Of a stretch of 64,000 bases of DNA, positions 1 through 12,600 are shown piece by piece. The translations under genes were made by a program, and so were the position numbers. Position 1 is the stretch's first letter. Each line of letters opens with the position of its first letter. The notes below the pieces were generated by a model, which was not told the DNA's origin, did no database searches, and worked only from the letters and a program-made list of their open reading frames with translations. This stretch comes from Hydractinia symbiolongicarpus (Eukaryota; Cnidaria; Hydrozoa; Anthoathecata; Hydractiniidae), in contig NC_079876.1 in NCBI RefSeq assembly GCF_029227915.1, positions 1,118,001 through 1,182,000 of the forward strand, read 5' to 3'.

Positions 1-329
1 AACCTGCGATTTCCCGTAAATCCCGGACTCGGCCCGTATAGTCAAAAGTATACAAAGAAAGTACCCAGTGTGTAAACTCATTTCCCGAACGATTTTTTAA
101 ATTATTATTTCACCACTAAAGCCCATGAGACTTGTAGTATTTAAAAATATTTTCATTTTTGATGAGACGCTGAATAAAAAAAGTTTAATCGCCGGCAAAC
201 GAAAACCCGAGATTTCCCGTAAATCCCGGGCTTGGCCCGTATAGTCAAAAGTATACAAAGATAGTACCCAGGGAGTAAACGCATTTCCAGAACGATTTTT
301 TAAATTATTTTTTCACCACTAAAACGCAT
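1..329. repeat. Array segment entering the window
   Basis: Contains part of one unit and one further unit plus the start of the next. Its tags (CCCAGTGTGTAAAC near 65; GAAAACCCGAGATTTCC near 205 joined to GTCAAAAG) match the units at about 3452-3780, an offset of 3451 bp or 17 monomers. The HOR pattern therefore probably continues to the left of the window. Confidence 0.7.
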
Positions 330-3171
330 AAGACTTGTAGTTTCTAAAAATGTTTTCATTTTTGATGAGACGCTGAATAAAAGAAGTTTAATCACCGGCA
401 AACGAAAACCTGCGATTTCCCGTAAATCCCGGACTCGGCCCGTATAGTCAAAAGTATACAAAGAAAGTAACCAGGGTGTAAACTCATTTCCCGAACGTTT
501 TTTTAAATTATTATTTCACCACTAAAGCCCATGAGACTTGTAGTATTTAAAAATATTTTCATTTTTGATGAGACGCCTAATAAAAGTGGTTTATTCGCCG
601 GCAAACGAAAACCCTCGATTTCCCGTAAATCCCGGGCTTGGTCCGTATAGTCGAATGTATACAAAGAAAGTACCCTGTGAGTAAACTCATTTCCAAAACG
701 ATTTTTTAAATTATCTTTTCACCACTAAAACGCTTGAGACTTGTAGTTTTCAAAAATGTTTTCATTTTTGATGAGACGCTGAATAAAAGAAGTTTAATCG
801 CCGGCAAACGAAAACCCGTCATATCCCGTAAACCCCGGACTCGGCCCGCATAGTCAAAAGTATACAAAGAAAGTACCCAGGGAGTAAATTCATTTCCCGA
901 ACGATTTTTTAAATTATTTTTTCACCACTAAAGCCCATGAGACTTGTAGTATTTAAAAATATTTTCATTTTTGATGAGACGCTGAATAAAAGAAGTTTAA
1001 TCGCCGGCAAACGAAAACCCGAGATTTCCCGTAAATCCCGGGCTTGGCCCGTATAGTCAAAAGTATACAAAGATAGTACCCAGGGAGTAAACTCATTTCC
1101 AGAACGATTTTTTAAATTATTTTTTCACCACTAAAACGCATAAGACTTGTAGTTTCTAAAAATGTTTTCATTTTTGATGAGACGCTGAATAAAAGAAGTT
1201 TAATCGCCGGCAAACGAAAACCTGCGATTTTCCGTAAATCCCGGACTCGGCCCGTATAGTCAAAAGTATACAAAGAAAGGACCCAGGGTGTAAACTCATT
1301 TCCCGAACGTTTTTTTAAATTATTATTTCACCACTAAAGCCCATGAGACTTGTAGTATTTAAAAATATTTTCATTTTTGATGAGACGCCTAATAAAAGTG
1401 GTTTATTCGCCGGCAAACGAAAACCCTCGATTTCCCGTAAATCCCGGGCTTGGCCCGTATAGTCGAATGTATACAAAGAAAGTACCCTGTGAGTAAACTC
1501 ATTTCCAAAACGATTTTTTAAATTATCTTTTCACCACTAAAACGCTTGAGACTTGTAGTTTTCAAAAATGTTTTCATTTTTGATGAGACGCTGAATAAAA
1601 GAAGTTTAATCGCCGGCAAACGAAAACCCGCCATATCCCATAAACCCCGGACTCGACACGCATAGTCAAAAGTATACAAAGAAAGTACCCAGGGAGTAAT
1701 TTCATTTCCCACACGATTTTTTAAATTATTTTTTCACCACTAAAACGCATGAGACTTGTAGTTTCTAAAAATGTTTTCATTTTTGATGAGACGCTGAATA
1801 AAAGAAGTTTAATCACCGGCAAACGAAAACCTGCGATTTCCCGTAAATCCCGGACTCGGCCCGTATAGTCAAAAGTATACAAAGAAAGTAACCAGGGTGT
1901 AAACTCATTTCCCGAACGTTTTTTTAAATTATTATTTCACCACTAAAGCCCATGAGACTTGTAGTATTTAAAAATATTTTCATTTTTGATGAGACGCCTA
2001 ATAAAAGTGGTTTATTCGCCGGCAAACGAAAACCCTCGATTTCCCGTAAATCCCGGGCTTGGTCCGTATAGTCGAATGTATACAAAGAAAGTACCCTGTG
2101 AGTAAACTCATTTCCAAAACGATTTTTTAAATTATCTTTTCACCACTAAAACGCTTGAGACTTGTAGTTTTCAAAAATGTTTTCATTTTTGATGAGACGC
2201 TGAATAAAAGAAGTTTAATCGCCGGCAAACGAAAACCCGTCATATCCCGTAAACCCCGGACTCGGCCCGCATAGTCAAAAGTATACAAAGAAAGTACCCA
2301 GGGAGTAAATTCATTTCCCGAACGATTTTTTAAATTATTTTTTCACCACTAAAGCCCATGAGACTTGTAGTATTTAAAAATATTTTCATTTTTGATGAGA
2401 CGCTGAATAAAAGAAGTTTAATCGCCGGCAAACGAAAACCCGAGATTTCCCGTAAATCCCGGGCTTGGCCCGTATAGTCAAAAGTATACAAAGATAGTAC
2501 CCAGGGAGTAAACTCATTTCCAGAACGATTTTTTAAATTATTTTTTCACCACTAAAACGCATAAGACTTGTAGTTTCTAAAAATGTTTTCATTTTTGATG
2601 AGACGCTGAATAAAAGAAGTTTAATCGCCGGCAAACGAAAACCTGCGATTTTCCGTAAATCCCGGACTCGGCCCGTATAGTCAAAAGTATACAAAGAAAG
2701 GACCCAGGGTGTAAACTCATTTCCCGAACGTTTTTTTAAATTATTATTTCACCACTAAAGCCCATGAGACTTGTAGTATTTAAAAATATTTTCATTTTTG
2801 ATGAGACGCCTAATAAAAGTGGTTTATTCGCCGGCAAACGAAAACCCTCGATTTCCCGTAAATCCCGGGCTTGGCCCGTATAGTCGAATGTATACAAAGA
2901 AAGTACCCTGTGAGTAAACTCATTTCCAAAACGATTTTTTAAATTATCTTTTCACCACTAAAACGCTTGAGACTTGTAGTTTTCAAAAATGTTTTCATTT
3001 TTGATGAGACGCTGAATAAAAGAAGTTTAATCGCCGGCAAACGAAAACCCGCCATATCCCATAAACCCCGGACTCGACACGCATAGTCAAAAGTATACAA
3101 AGAAAGTACCCAGGGAGTAATTTCATTTCCCACACGATTTTTTAAATTATTTTTTCACCACTAAAACGCAT
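330..3171. repeat. 7-mer HOR doublet, period 1421 bp
   Basis: Copy 1 is about 330-1750 and copy 2 about 1751-3171. Rare tags recur at exactly 1421 bp: AATCACCGGC (391 and 1812 for ATCACC), the CGTTTTTTT variant of the AT tract, TTATTCGCCGG, and the class B unit with ACCCTGTGAG. The identical run ends near 3183, where TTTCTAAAAA in copy 1 becomes TTTTCAAAAA. The left limit is set by CATAAGAC versus CATGAGAC. I saw no substitution between copies inside these limits, so the duplication is recent or actively homogenised. Seven 203-bp units make exactly 1421 bp. Confidence 0.88.
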
Positions 3172-5240
3172 GAGACTTGTAGTTTTCAAAAATGTTTTCA
3201 TTTTTGATGAGACGCTGAATAAAAGAAGTTTAATCGCCGGCAAACGAAAACCTGCGATTTCCCGTAAATTCCGGACTCGGCCCGTATAGTCAAAAGTATA
3301 CAAAGAAAGTACCCAGGGTGTAAACTCATTTCCCGAACGATTTTTTAAATTATTATTTCACCACTAAAGCCCATGAGACTTGTAGTATTTAAAAATATTT
3401 TCATTTTTGATGAGACGCTGAATAAAAGAAGTTTAATCGCCGGCAAACGAAAACCTGCGATTTCCCGTAAATCCCGAACTCGGCCCGTATAGTCAAAAGT
3501 ATACAAAGAAAGTACCCAGTGTGTAAACTCATTTCCCGAACGATTTTTTAAATTATTATTTCACCACTAAAGCCCATGAGACTTGTAGTATTTAAAAATA
3601 TTTTCATTTTTGATGAGACGCTGAATAAAAGAAGTTTAATCGCCGGCAAACGAAAACCCGAGATTTCCCGTAAATCCCGGGCTTGGACCGTATAGTCAAA
3701 AGTATACAAAGATAGTACCCAGGGAGTAAACTCATTTGCAGAACGATTTTTTAAATTATTTTTTCACCACTAAAACGCATAAGACTTGTAGTATTTAAAA
3801 ATATTTTCATTTTTGATGAGACGCTGAATAAAAGAAGTTTAATCGCCGGCAAACGAAAACCTGCGATTTCCCGTAAATCCCGGGCTTGGCCCGTATAGTC
3901 AAAAGTATACAAAGAAAGGACCCAGGGTGTAAACTCATTTCCCGAACGTTTTTTTAAATTATTATTTCACCACTAAAGCCCATGAGACTTGTAGTATTTA
4001 AAAATATTTTCATTTTTGATGAGACGCCTAATAAAAGTGATTTATTCGCCGGCAAACGAAAACCCTCGATTTCCCGTAAATCCCGGGCTTGGCCCGTATA
4101 GTCGAATGTATACAAAGAAAGTACCCTGTGAGTAAACTCATTTCCAAAACGATTTTTTAAATTATCTTTTCACCACTAAAACGCTTGAGACTTGTAGTTT
4201 TCAAAAATGTTTTCATTTTTGATGAGACGCTGAATAAAAGAAGTTTAATCGCCGGCAAACGAAAACCCGCCATATCCCGTAAACCCCGGACTCGACCCGC
4301 ATAGTCAAAAGTATACAAAGAAAGTACCCAGGGAGTAAATTCATTTCCCGAACGATTTTTTAAATTATTTTTTCACCACTAAAACGCATGAGACTTGTAG
4401 TTTTCAAAAATGTTTTCATTTTTGATGAGACGCTGAATAAAAGAAGTTTAATCGCCGGCAAACGAAAACCTGCGATTTCCAGTAAATTCCGGACTCGGCC
4501 CGTATAGTCAAAAGTATACAAAGAAAGTACCCAGGGTGTAAACTCATTTCCCGAACGATTTTTTAAATTATTATTTCACCACTAAAGCCCATGAGACTTG
4601 TAGTATTTAAAAATATTTTAATTTTTGATGAGACGCTGAATAAAAGAAGTTTAATCGCCGGCAAACGAAAACCTGCGATTTCCCGTAAATCCCGAACTCG
4701 GCCCGTATAGTCAAAAGTATACAAAGAAAGTACCCAGTGTGTAAACTCATTTCCCGAACGATTTTTTAAATTATTATTTCACCACTAAAGCCCATGAGAC
4801 TTGTAGTATTTAAAAATATTTTCATTTTTGATGAGACGCTGAATAAAAGAAGTTTAATCGCCGGCAAGCGAAAACCCGAGATTTCCCGTAAATCCCGGGC
4901 TTGGCCCGTATAGTCAAAAGTATACAAAGATAGTACCCAGGGAGTAAACTCATTTCCAGAACGATTTTTTAAATTATTTTTTCACCACTAAAACGCATAA
5001 GACTTGTAGTTTCTAAAAATGTTTTCATTTTTGATGAGACGCTGAATAAAAGAAGTTTAATCGCCGGCAAACGAAAACCTGCGATTTCCTGTAAATCCCG
5101 GACTCGGCCCGTATAGTCAAAAGTATACAAAGAAAGGACCCAGGGTGTAAACTCATTTCCCGAACGTTTTTTTAAATTATTATTTCACCACTAAAGCCCA
5201 TGAGACTTGTAGTATTTAAAAATATTTTCATTTTTGATGA
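3172..5240. repeat. 6-mer HOR, period 1218 bp, second copy incomplete
   Basis: Copy 1 is about 3172-4389; copy 2 starts at about 4390. AAATTCCGG (3266 and 4484) and CCCGAACTCGG (3473 and 4691) repeat at 1218 bp. The match also extends weakly leftward into the end of the 7-mer block (the CTCGATTTCCC unit near 2848 and 4066), so the 6-mer and 7-mer share most of their units. Copies diverge near 3779/4997 (TAGTATTTAAA versus TAGTTTCTAAA) and at the class tag near 3885/5103. The copy 2 order is interrupted by the 3-mer duplication that follows. Confidence 0.78.
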
Positions 5241-5839
5241 GACGCTGAATAAAAGAAGTTTAATCGCCGGCAAACGAAAACCTGCGATTTCCCGTAAATC
5301 CCGAACTCGGCCCGTATAGTCAAAAGTATACAAAGAAAGTACCCAGTGTGTAAACTCATTTCCCGAACGATTTTTTAAATTATTATTTCACCACTAAAGC
5401 CCATGAGACTTGTAGTATTTAAAAATATTTTCATTTTTGATGAGACGCTGAATAAAAGAAGTTTAATCGCCGGCAAACGAAAACCCGAGATTTCCCGTAA
5501 ATCCCGGGCTTGGCCCGTATAGTCAAAAGTATACAAAGATAGTACCCAGGGAGTAAACTCATTTCCAGAACGATTTTTTAAATTATTTTTTCACCACTAA
5601 AACGCATAAGACTTGTAGTTTCTAAAAATGTTTTCATTTTTGATGAGACGCTGAATAAAAGAAGTTTAATCGCCGGCAAACGAAAACCTGCGATTTCCTG
5701 TAAATCCCGGACTCGGCCCGTATAGTCAAAAGTATACAAAGAAAGGACCCAGGGTGTAAACTCATTTCCCGAACGTTTTTTTAAATTATTATTTCACCAC
5801 TAAAGCCCATGAGACTTGTAGTATTTAAAAATATTTTCA
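4622..5839. repeat. 3-mer tandem duplication, period 609 bp
   Basis: Copy 1 is about 4622-5230 and copy 2 about 5231-5839. CCCGAACTCGG (4691 and 5300), GATTTCCTGTAAATCC (about 5083 and 5692) and AAAGGACCCAGGG repeat at 609 bp. One substitution was seen: GCAAGCGAAAACC near 4864 versus GCAAACGAAAACC in copy 2. The unit that follows, GACGCCTAATAAAAGTGG near 5854, corresponds to the one at about 4024 with an offset of 1827 bp. That is the 6-mer plus this inserted 3-mer. Confidence 0.82.
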
Positions 5840-6410
5840 TTTTTGATGAGACGCCTAATAAAAGTGGTTTATTCGCCGGCAAACGAAAACCCTCGATTTC
5901 CCGTAAATCCCGGGCTTGGCCCGTATAGTCAAAAGTATACAAAGAAAGTACCCAGGGTGTAAACTCATTTCCCGAACGATTTTTTAAATTATTATTTCAC
6001 CACTAAAGCCCATGAGACTTGTAGTATTTAAAAATATTTTCATTTTTGATGAGACGCTGAATAAAAGAAGTTTAATCGCCGGCAAACGAAAACCTGCGAT
6101 TTCCCGTAAATCCCGGACTCGGCCCGTATAGTCAAAATTATACAAAGAAAGTACCCAGGGAGTAAACTCATTTCCCAAACGATATTTTAAATTAATTTTC
6201 ACCACTAAAACGCAGGAGACTTGTAGTTTTCAGAAATGTTTTCATTTTTGATGAGACGCTTGATGAAAGTTGTTTAATCGCCGGCAAACGAAAACCCGCG
6301 ATTTCCCGTAAATCCCGGGCTTGGCCCGTATAGTCGAATGTATACAAAGAAAGTACCCAGGGAGTAAACTCATTTCCCGAACGATTTTTTAAATTTTTTT
6401 TCACCACTAA
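5840..6410. repeat. Linking monomers with short AT-tract variant
   Basis: About three units join the 3-mer block to the 8-mer series. Here the tract changes to GATATTTTAAATTAATTTTC, one base shorter, giving 202-bp units, with the tag CGCAGGAGAC near 6211. The unit around 6181 is related to that near 6586 at a 405-bp (2-monomer) offset. No gene or foreign sequence is present. Confidence 0.7.
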
Positions 6411-9400
6411 AACGCATGAGACTTGTAGTTTTTAAAAATGTTTTCATTTTTGATGAGACGCTGAATAAAAGAAGTTTAATTGCCGGCAAACGAAAACCGC
6501 GTCTTCCCGTAAATCCCGGACTCGGCCCGTATAGTCAAAAGTATACAAAGAAAGTACCCAGGGAGTAAACTCATTTCCCAAACGATATTTTAAATTAATT
6601 TTCACCACTAAAACGCACGAGACTTGTAGTTTTCAGAAATGTTTTCATTTTTGATGAGACGCCTAATGAAAGTTGTTTAATCGCCGGCAAACGAAAACCC
6701 GCGTTTTCCCGTAAATCCCGGGCTTGGCCCGTATAGTCGAATGTATACAAAGAAAGTACCCTGTGAGTAAACTCATTTCCAGAACGATTTTTTTAATTAT
6801 TATTTCACCACTAAAGCCCATGAGACTTGTAGTATTTAAAAATATTTTCATTTTTGATGAGACGCTTAATGAAAGTTGTTTAATCGCCGGCAAACGAAAA
6901 CCCGAGATTTCCCCTAAATCCCGGGCTTGGCCCGTATAGTCAAAAGTATACAAAAATAGTACCCAGGGAGTAAACTCATTTCCAGAACGATTTTTTAAAT
7001 TATTTTTTCACCACTAAAACGCATAAGACTTGTAGTTTTTAAAAATGTTTTCATTTTTGATGAGACGCTGAATAGAAGAAGTTTAATCGCCGGCAAACGA
7101 AAACCTGCGATTTCCCGTAAATCCCGGACTCGGCCCGTATAGTCAAAAGTATATAAAGAAAGTACCCAGGGTGTAAACTCATTTCCCGAACGATTTTTTA
7201 AATTATTATTTCACCACTACAGCCCATGAGACTTGTAGTATTTAAAAATATTTTCATTTTTGATGAGACGCTGAATAAAAGAAGTTTAATCGCCGGCAAA
7301 CGAAAACCCGCGACTTCCCGTAAATCCCGGACTCAGCCCGTATAGTCAAAAGTATACAAAGAAAGTACCCAGGGAGTAAACTCATTTCCCGAACGATTTT
7401 TTAAATTATTTTTTCACCACTAAAACGCATGAGACTTGTAGTTTTCAAAAATTTTTCATATTTGATGAGACGCTGAATAAAAGAAGTTTAATCGCCGGCA
7501 AACGAAAACCTGCGATTTCCCGTAAATCCCGGACTTGGCCCAGATAGTCAAAAGTATACAAAGAAAGTACCCAGGGTGTAAACTCATTTCCCGAACGATT
7601 TTTTGAATTATTATTTCACCACTAAAGCCCATGAGACTTGTAGTATTTAAAAATGATTTCATTTTTGATGAGACGCTGAATAAAAGAAGTTTAATCGCCG
7701 GCAAACGAAAACCTGCGATTTCCCGTAAATCCTGGACTCGGCCCGTATAGTCAAAAGTCTACAAAGAAAGTACCCAGGGTGTAAACTCATTTCCCGAACG
7801 ATTTTTTAAATTATTATTTCACCACTAAAGCCCATGAGACTTGTAGTATTTAAAAATGTTTTCATTTTTGATGAGACGATGAATAAAAGAAGTTTAATCG
7901 CCGGCAAACGAAAACCTGCGATTTCCCGTAAATCCCGGACTCGGCCCGTAAAGTCAAAAGTATACAAAGAAAGTACCCGGGGTGTAAACTCATTTCCCGA
8001 ACGATTTTTTAAATTAATATTTCACCACTAAAGCCCATGAGACTTGTAGTTTTTAAAAATGTTTTCATTTTTGATGAGACGCTGAATAAAAGAAGTTTAA
8101 TTGCCGGCAAACGAAAACCGCGTCTTCCCGTAAATCCCGGACTCGGCCCGTATAGTCAAAAGTATACAAAGAAAGTACCCAGGGAGTAAACTCATTTCCC
8201 AAACGATATTTTAAATTAATTTTCACCACTAAAACGCACGAGACTTGTAGTTTTCAGAAATGTTTTCATTTTTGATGAGACGCCTAATGAAAGTTGTTTA
8301 ATCGCCGGCAAACGAAAACCCGCGATTTCCCGTAAATCCCGGGCTTGGCCCGTATAGTCGAATGTATACAAAGAAAGTACCCTGTGAGTAAACTCATTTC
8401 CAGAACGATTTTTTTAATTATTATTTCACCACTAAAGCCCATGAGACTTGTAGTATTTAAAAATATTTTCATTTTTGATGAGACGCTTAATGAAAGTTGT
8501 TTAATCGCCGGCAAACGAAAACCCGAGATTTCCCCTAAATCCCGGGCTTGGCCCGTATAGTCAAAAGTATACAAAAATAGTACCCAGGGAGTAAACTCAT
8601 TTCCAGAACGATTTTTTAAATTATTTTTTCACCACTAAAACGCATAAGACTTGTAGTTTTTAAAAATGTTTTCATTTTTGATGAGACGCTGAATAAAAGA
8701 AGTTTAATCGCCGGCAAACGAAAACCTGCGATTTCCCGTAAATCCCGGACTCGGCCCGTATAGTCAAAAGTATATAAAGAAAGTACCCAGGGTGTAAACT
8801 CATTTCCCGAACGATTTTTTAAATTATTATTTCACCACTACAGCCCATGAGACTTGTAGTATTTAAAAATATTTTCATTTTTGATGAGACGCTGAATAAA
8901 AGAAGTTTAATCGCCGGCAAACGAAAACCCGCGACTTCCCGTAAATCCCGGACTCAGCCCGTATAGTCAAAAGTATACAAAGAAAGTACCCAGGGAGTAA
9001 ACTCATTTCCCGAACGATTTTTTAAATTATTTTTTCACCACTAAAACGCATGAGACTTGTAGTTTTCAAAAATTTTTCATTTTTGATGAGACGCTGAATA
9101 AAAGAAGTTTAATCGCCGGCAAACGAAAACCTGCGATTTCCCGTAAATCCCGGACTCGGCCCAGATAGTCAAAAGTATACAAAGAAAGTACCCAGGGTGT
9201 AAACTCATTTCCCGAACGATTTTTTGAATTATTATTTCACCACTAAAGCCCATGAGACTTGTAGTATTTAAAAATGATTTCATTTTTGATGAGACGCTGA
9301 ATAAAAGAAGTTTAATCGCCGGCAAACGAAAACCTGCGATTTCCCGTAAATCCCGGACTCGGCCCGTATAGTCAAAAGTCTACAAAGAAAGTACCCAGGG

Positions 9401-9652
9401 TGTAAACTCATTTCCCGAACGATTTTTTAAATTATTATTTCACCACTAAAGCCCATGAGACTTGTAGTATTTAAAAATGTTTTCATTTTTGATGAGACGA
9501 TGAATAAAAGAAGTTTAATCGCCGGCAAACGAAAACCTGCGATTTCCCGTAAATCCCGGACTCGGCCCGTAAAGTCAAAAGTATACAAAGAAAGTACCCG
9601 GGGTGTAAACTCATTTCCCGAACGATTTTTTAAATTAATATTTCACCACTAA
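6411..9652. repeat. 8-mer HOR, period 1621 bp, first two copies
   Basis: Copy 1 is about 6411-8031 and copy 2 about 8032-9652. Shared rare tags include AAACCGCGTCTTCCC (one C missing), CGCACGAGAC, AGTATATAAAGAAAG, AAATTTTTCAT (one base lost from the dyad), GCCCAGATAGTC, AAAATGATTTC, GTCTACAAAG and GAGACGATGAAT. Differences seen between copies include CGTTTTCCC/CGATTTCCC near 6712/8333, AATAGAAG/AATAAAAG near 7072/8693, GGACTTGG/GGACTCGG near 7532/9153, CATATTTG/CATTTTTG near 7458/9079 and CCTGGACTC/CCCGGACTC near 7731/9352. The period fits five 203-bp plus three 202-bp units. Confidence 0.87.
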
Positions 9653-12600
9653 AGCCCATGAGACTTGTAGTTTTTAAAAATGTTTTCATTTTTGATGAGA
9701 CGCTGAATAAAAGATGTTTAATTGCCGGCAAGCGAAAACCCGCGACTTCCCGTAAATCCCGGACTCGGCCCGTATAGTCAAAAGTATACAAAGAAAGTAC
9801 CCAGGGAGTAAACTCATTTCCCGAACGATTTTTTAAATTAATTTTCACCACTAAAACGCATGAGACTTGTAGTTTTCAGAAATGTTTTCATTTTTGATGA
9901 GACCCTTAATGAAAGTTGTTTAATCGCCGGCAAACGAAAACCCGCGATTTCCCGTAAATCCCGGGCTTGGCCCGTATAGTCGAATGTATACAAAGAAAGT
10001 ACCCTGTGAGTAAACTCATTTCCGAAACGATTTTTTCAATTATCTTTTCACCACTAAAACGCATGAGACTTGCAGTTTTCAAAAATGTTTTCATTTTTGA
10101 TGAGACGCTTAATAAAAGAGGTTTAATCGCCGGCAAACGAAATCCCGCGATTTCCCGTAAATCCCGGGCTTGGCCCGCATAGTCGAATGTATACAAAGAA
10201 AGTACCCAGGGAGTAAACTCATTTCCCGAACGATTTTTTAAATTAATTTTCACCACTAAAACGCATGAGACTTGTAGTTTTCAGAAATGTTTTCATTTTT
10301 GATGAGACGCTTAATGAAAGTTGTTTAATCGCCGGCAAACGAAAACCCGCGATTTCCCGTAAATCCCGGGCTTGGCCCGTATAGTCGAATGTATACAAAG
10401 AAAGTACCCTGTGAGTAAACTCATTTCCGAAACGATTTTTTCAATTATCTTTTCACCACTAAAACGCATGAGACTTGCAGTTTTCAAAAATGTTTTCATT
10501 TTTGATGAGACGCTTAATAAAAGAGGTTTAATCGCCGGCAAACGAAATCCCGCGATTTCCCGTAAATCCCGGGCTTGGCCCGCATAGTCGAATGTATACA
10601 AAGAAAGTACCCAGGGAGTAACCTCATTTTCCGAACGATTTTTTAAATTATTTTTTCACCACTAAAACGCATGAGACTTGTAGTTTTCAAAAATTTTTCA
10701 TTTTTGATGAGACGCTGAATAAAAGAAGTTTAATCGCCGGCAAACGAAAACCTGCGATTTCCCGTAAATCCCGGACTCGGCCCAGATAGTCAAAAGTATA
10801 CAAAGAAAGTACCCAGGGTGTAAACTCATTTCCCGAACGATTTTTTGAATTATTATTTCACCACTAAAGCCCATGAGACTTGTAGTATTTAAAAATGATT
10901 TCATTTTTGATGAGACGCTGAATAAAAGAAGTTTAATCGCCGGCAAACGAAAACCTGCGATTTCCCGTAAATCCCGGACTCGGCCCGTATAGTCAAAAGT
11001 CTACAAAGAAAGTACCCAGGGTGTAAACTCATTTCCCGAACGATTTTTTAAATTATTATTTCACCACTAAAGCCCATGAGACTTGTAGTATTTAAAAATG
11101 TTTTCATTTTTGATGAGACGATGAATAAAAGAAGTTTAATCGCCGGCAAACGAAAACCTGCGATTTCCCGTAAATCCCGGACTCGGCCCGTAAAGTCAAA
11201 AGTATACAAAGAAAGTACCCGGGGTGTAAACTCATTTCCCGAACGATTTTTTAAATTAATATTTCACCACTAAAGCCCATGAGACTTGTAGTTTTTAAAA
11301 ATGTTTTCATTTTTGATGAGACGCTGAATAAAAGATGTTTAATTGCCGGCAAGCGAAAACCCGCGACTTCCCGTAAATCCCGGACTCGGCCCGTATAGTC
11401 AAAAGTATACAAAGAAAGTACCCAGGGAGTAAACTCATTTCCCGAACGATTTTTTAAATTAATTTTCACCACTAAAACGCATGAGACTTGTAGTTTTCAG
11501 AAATGTTTTCATTTTTGATGAGACCCTTAATGAAAGTTGTTTAATCGCCGGCAAACGAAAACCCGCGATTTCCCGTAAATCCCGGGCTTGGCCCGTATAG
11601 TCGAATGTATACAAAGAAAGTACCCTGTGAGTAAACTCATTTCCGAAACGATTTTTTCAATTATCTTTTCACCACTAAAACGCATGAGACTTGCAGTTTT
11701 CAAAAATGTTTTCATTTTTGATGAGACGCTTAATAAAAGAGGTTTAATCGCCGGCAAACGAAATCCCGCGATTTCCCGTAAATCCCGGGCTTGGCCCGCA
11801 TAGTCGAATGTATACAAAGAAAGTACCCAGGGAGTAAACTCATTTCCCGAACGATTTTTTAAATTAATTTTCACCACTAAAACGCATGAGACTTGTAGTT
11901 TTCAGAAATGTTTTCATTTTTGATGAGACGCTTAATGAAAGTTGTTTAATCGCCGGCAAACGAAAACCCGCGATTTCCCGTAAATCCCGGGCTTGGCCCG
12001 TATAGTCGAATGTATACAAAGAAAGTACCCTGTGAGTAAACTCATTTCCGAAACGATTTTTTCAATTATCTTTTCACCACTAAAACGCATGAGACTTGCA
12101 GTTTTCAAAAATGTTTTCATTTTTGATGAGACGCTTAATAAAAGAGGTTTAATCGCCGGCAAACGAAATCCCGCGATTTCCCGTAAATCCCGGGCTTGGC
12201 CCGCATAGTCGAATGTATACAAAGAAAGTACCCAGGGAGTAACCTCATTTTCCGAACGATTTTTTAAATTATTTTTTCACCACTAAAACGCATGAGACTT
12301 GTAGTTTTCAAAAATTTTTCATTTTTGATGAGACGCTGAATAAAAGAAGTTTAATCGCCGGCAAACGAAAACCTGCGATTTCCCGTAAATCCCGGACTCG
12401 GCCCAGATAGTCAAAAGTATACAAAGAAAGTACCCAGGGTGTAAACTCATTTCCCGAACGATTTTTTGAATTATTATTTCACCACTAAAGCCCATGAGAC
12501 TTGTAGTATTTAAAAATGATTTCATTTTTGATGAGACGCTGAATAAAAGAAGTTTAATCGCCGGCAAACGAAAACCTGCGATTTCCCGTAAATCCCGGAC

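Noticed and set aside
9906-10256. Minus-strand ORF of 116 aa and many similar 61-116 aa ORFs on both strands
   Set aside because: They are the same monomer translated repeatedly (for example the recurring WVLSLYTFDY and SKMKTFLKTTSL). Unit lengths of 202-203 bp shift the frame each time, so stops end every ORF within about two units. Both strands give ORFs over the same bases, and variants include frameshifting indels with no sign of frame conservation.
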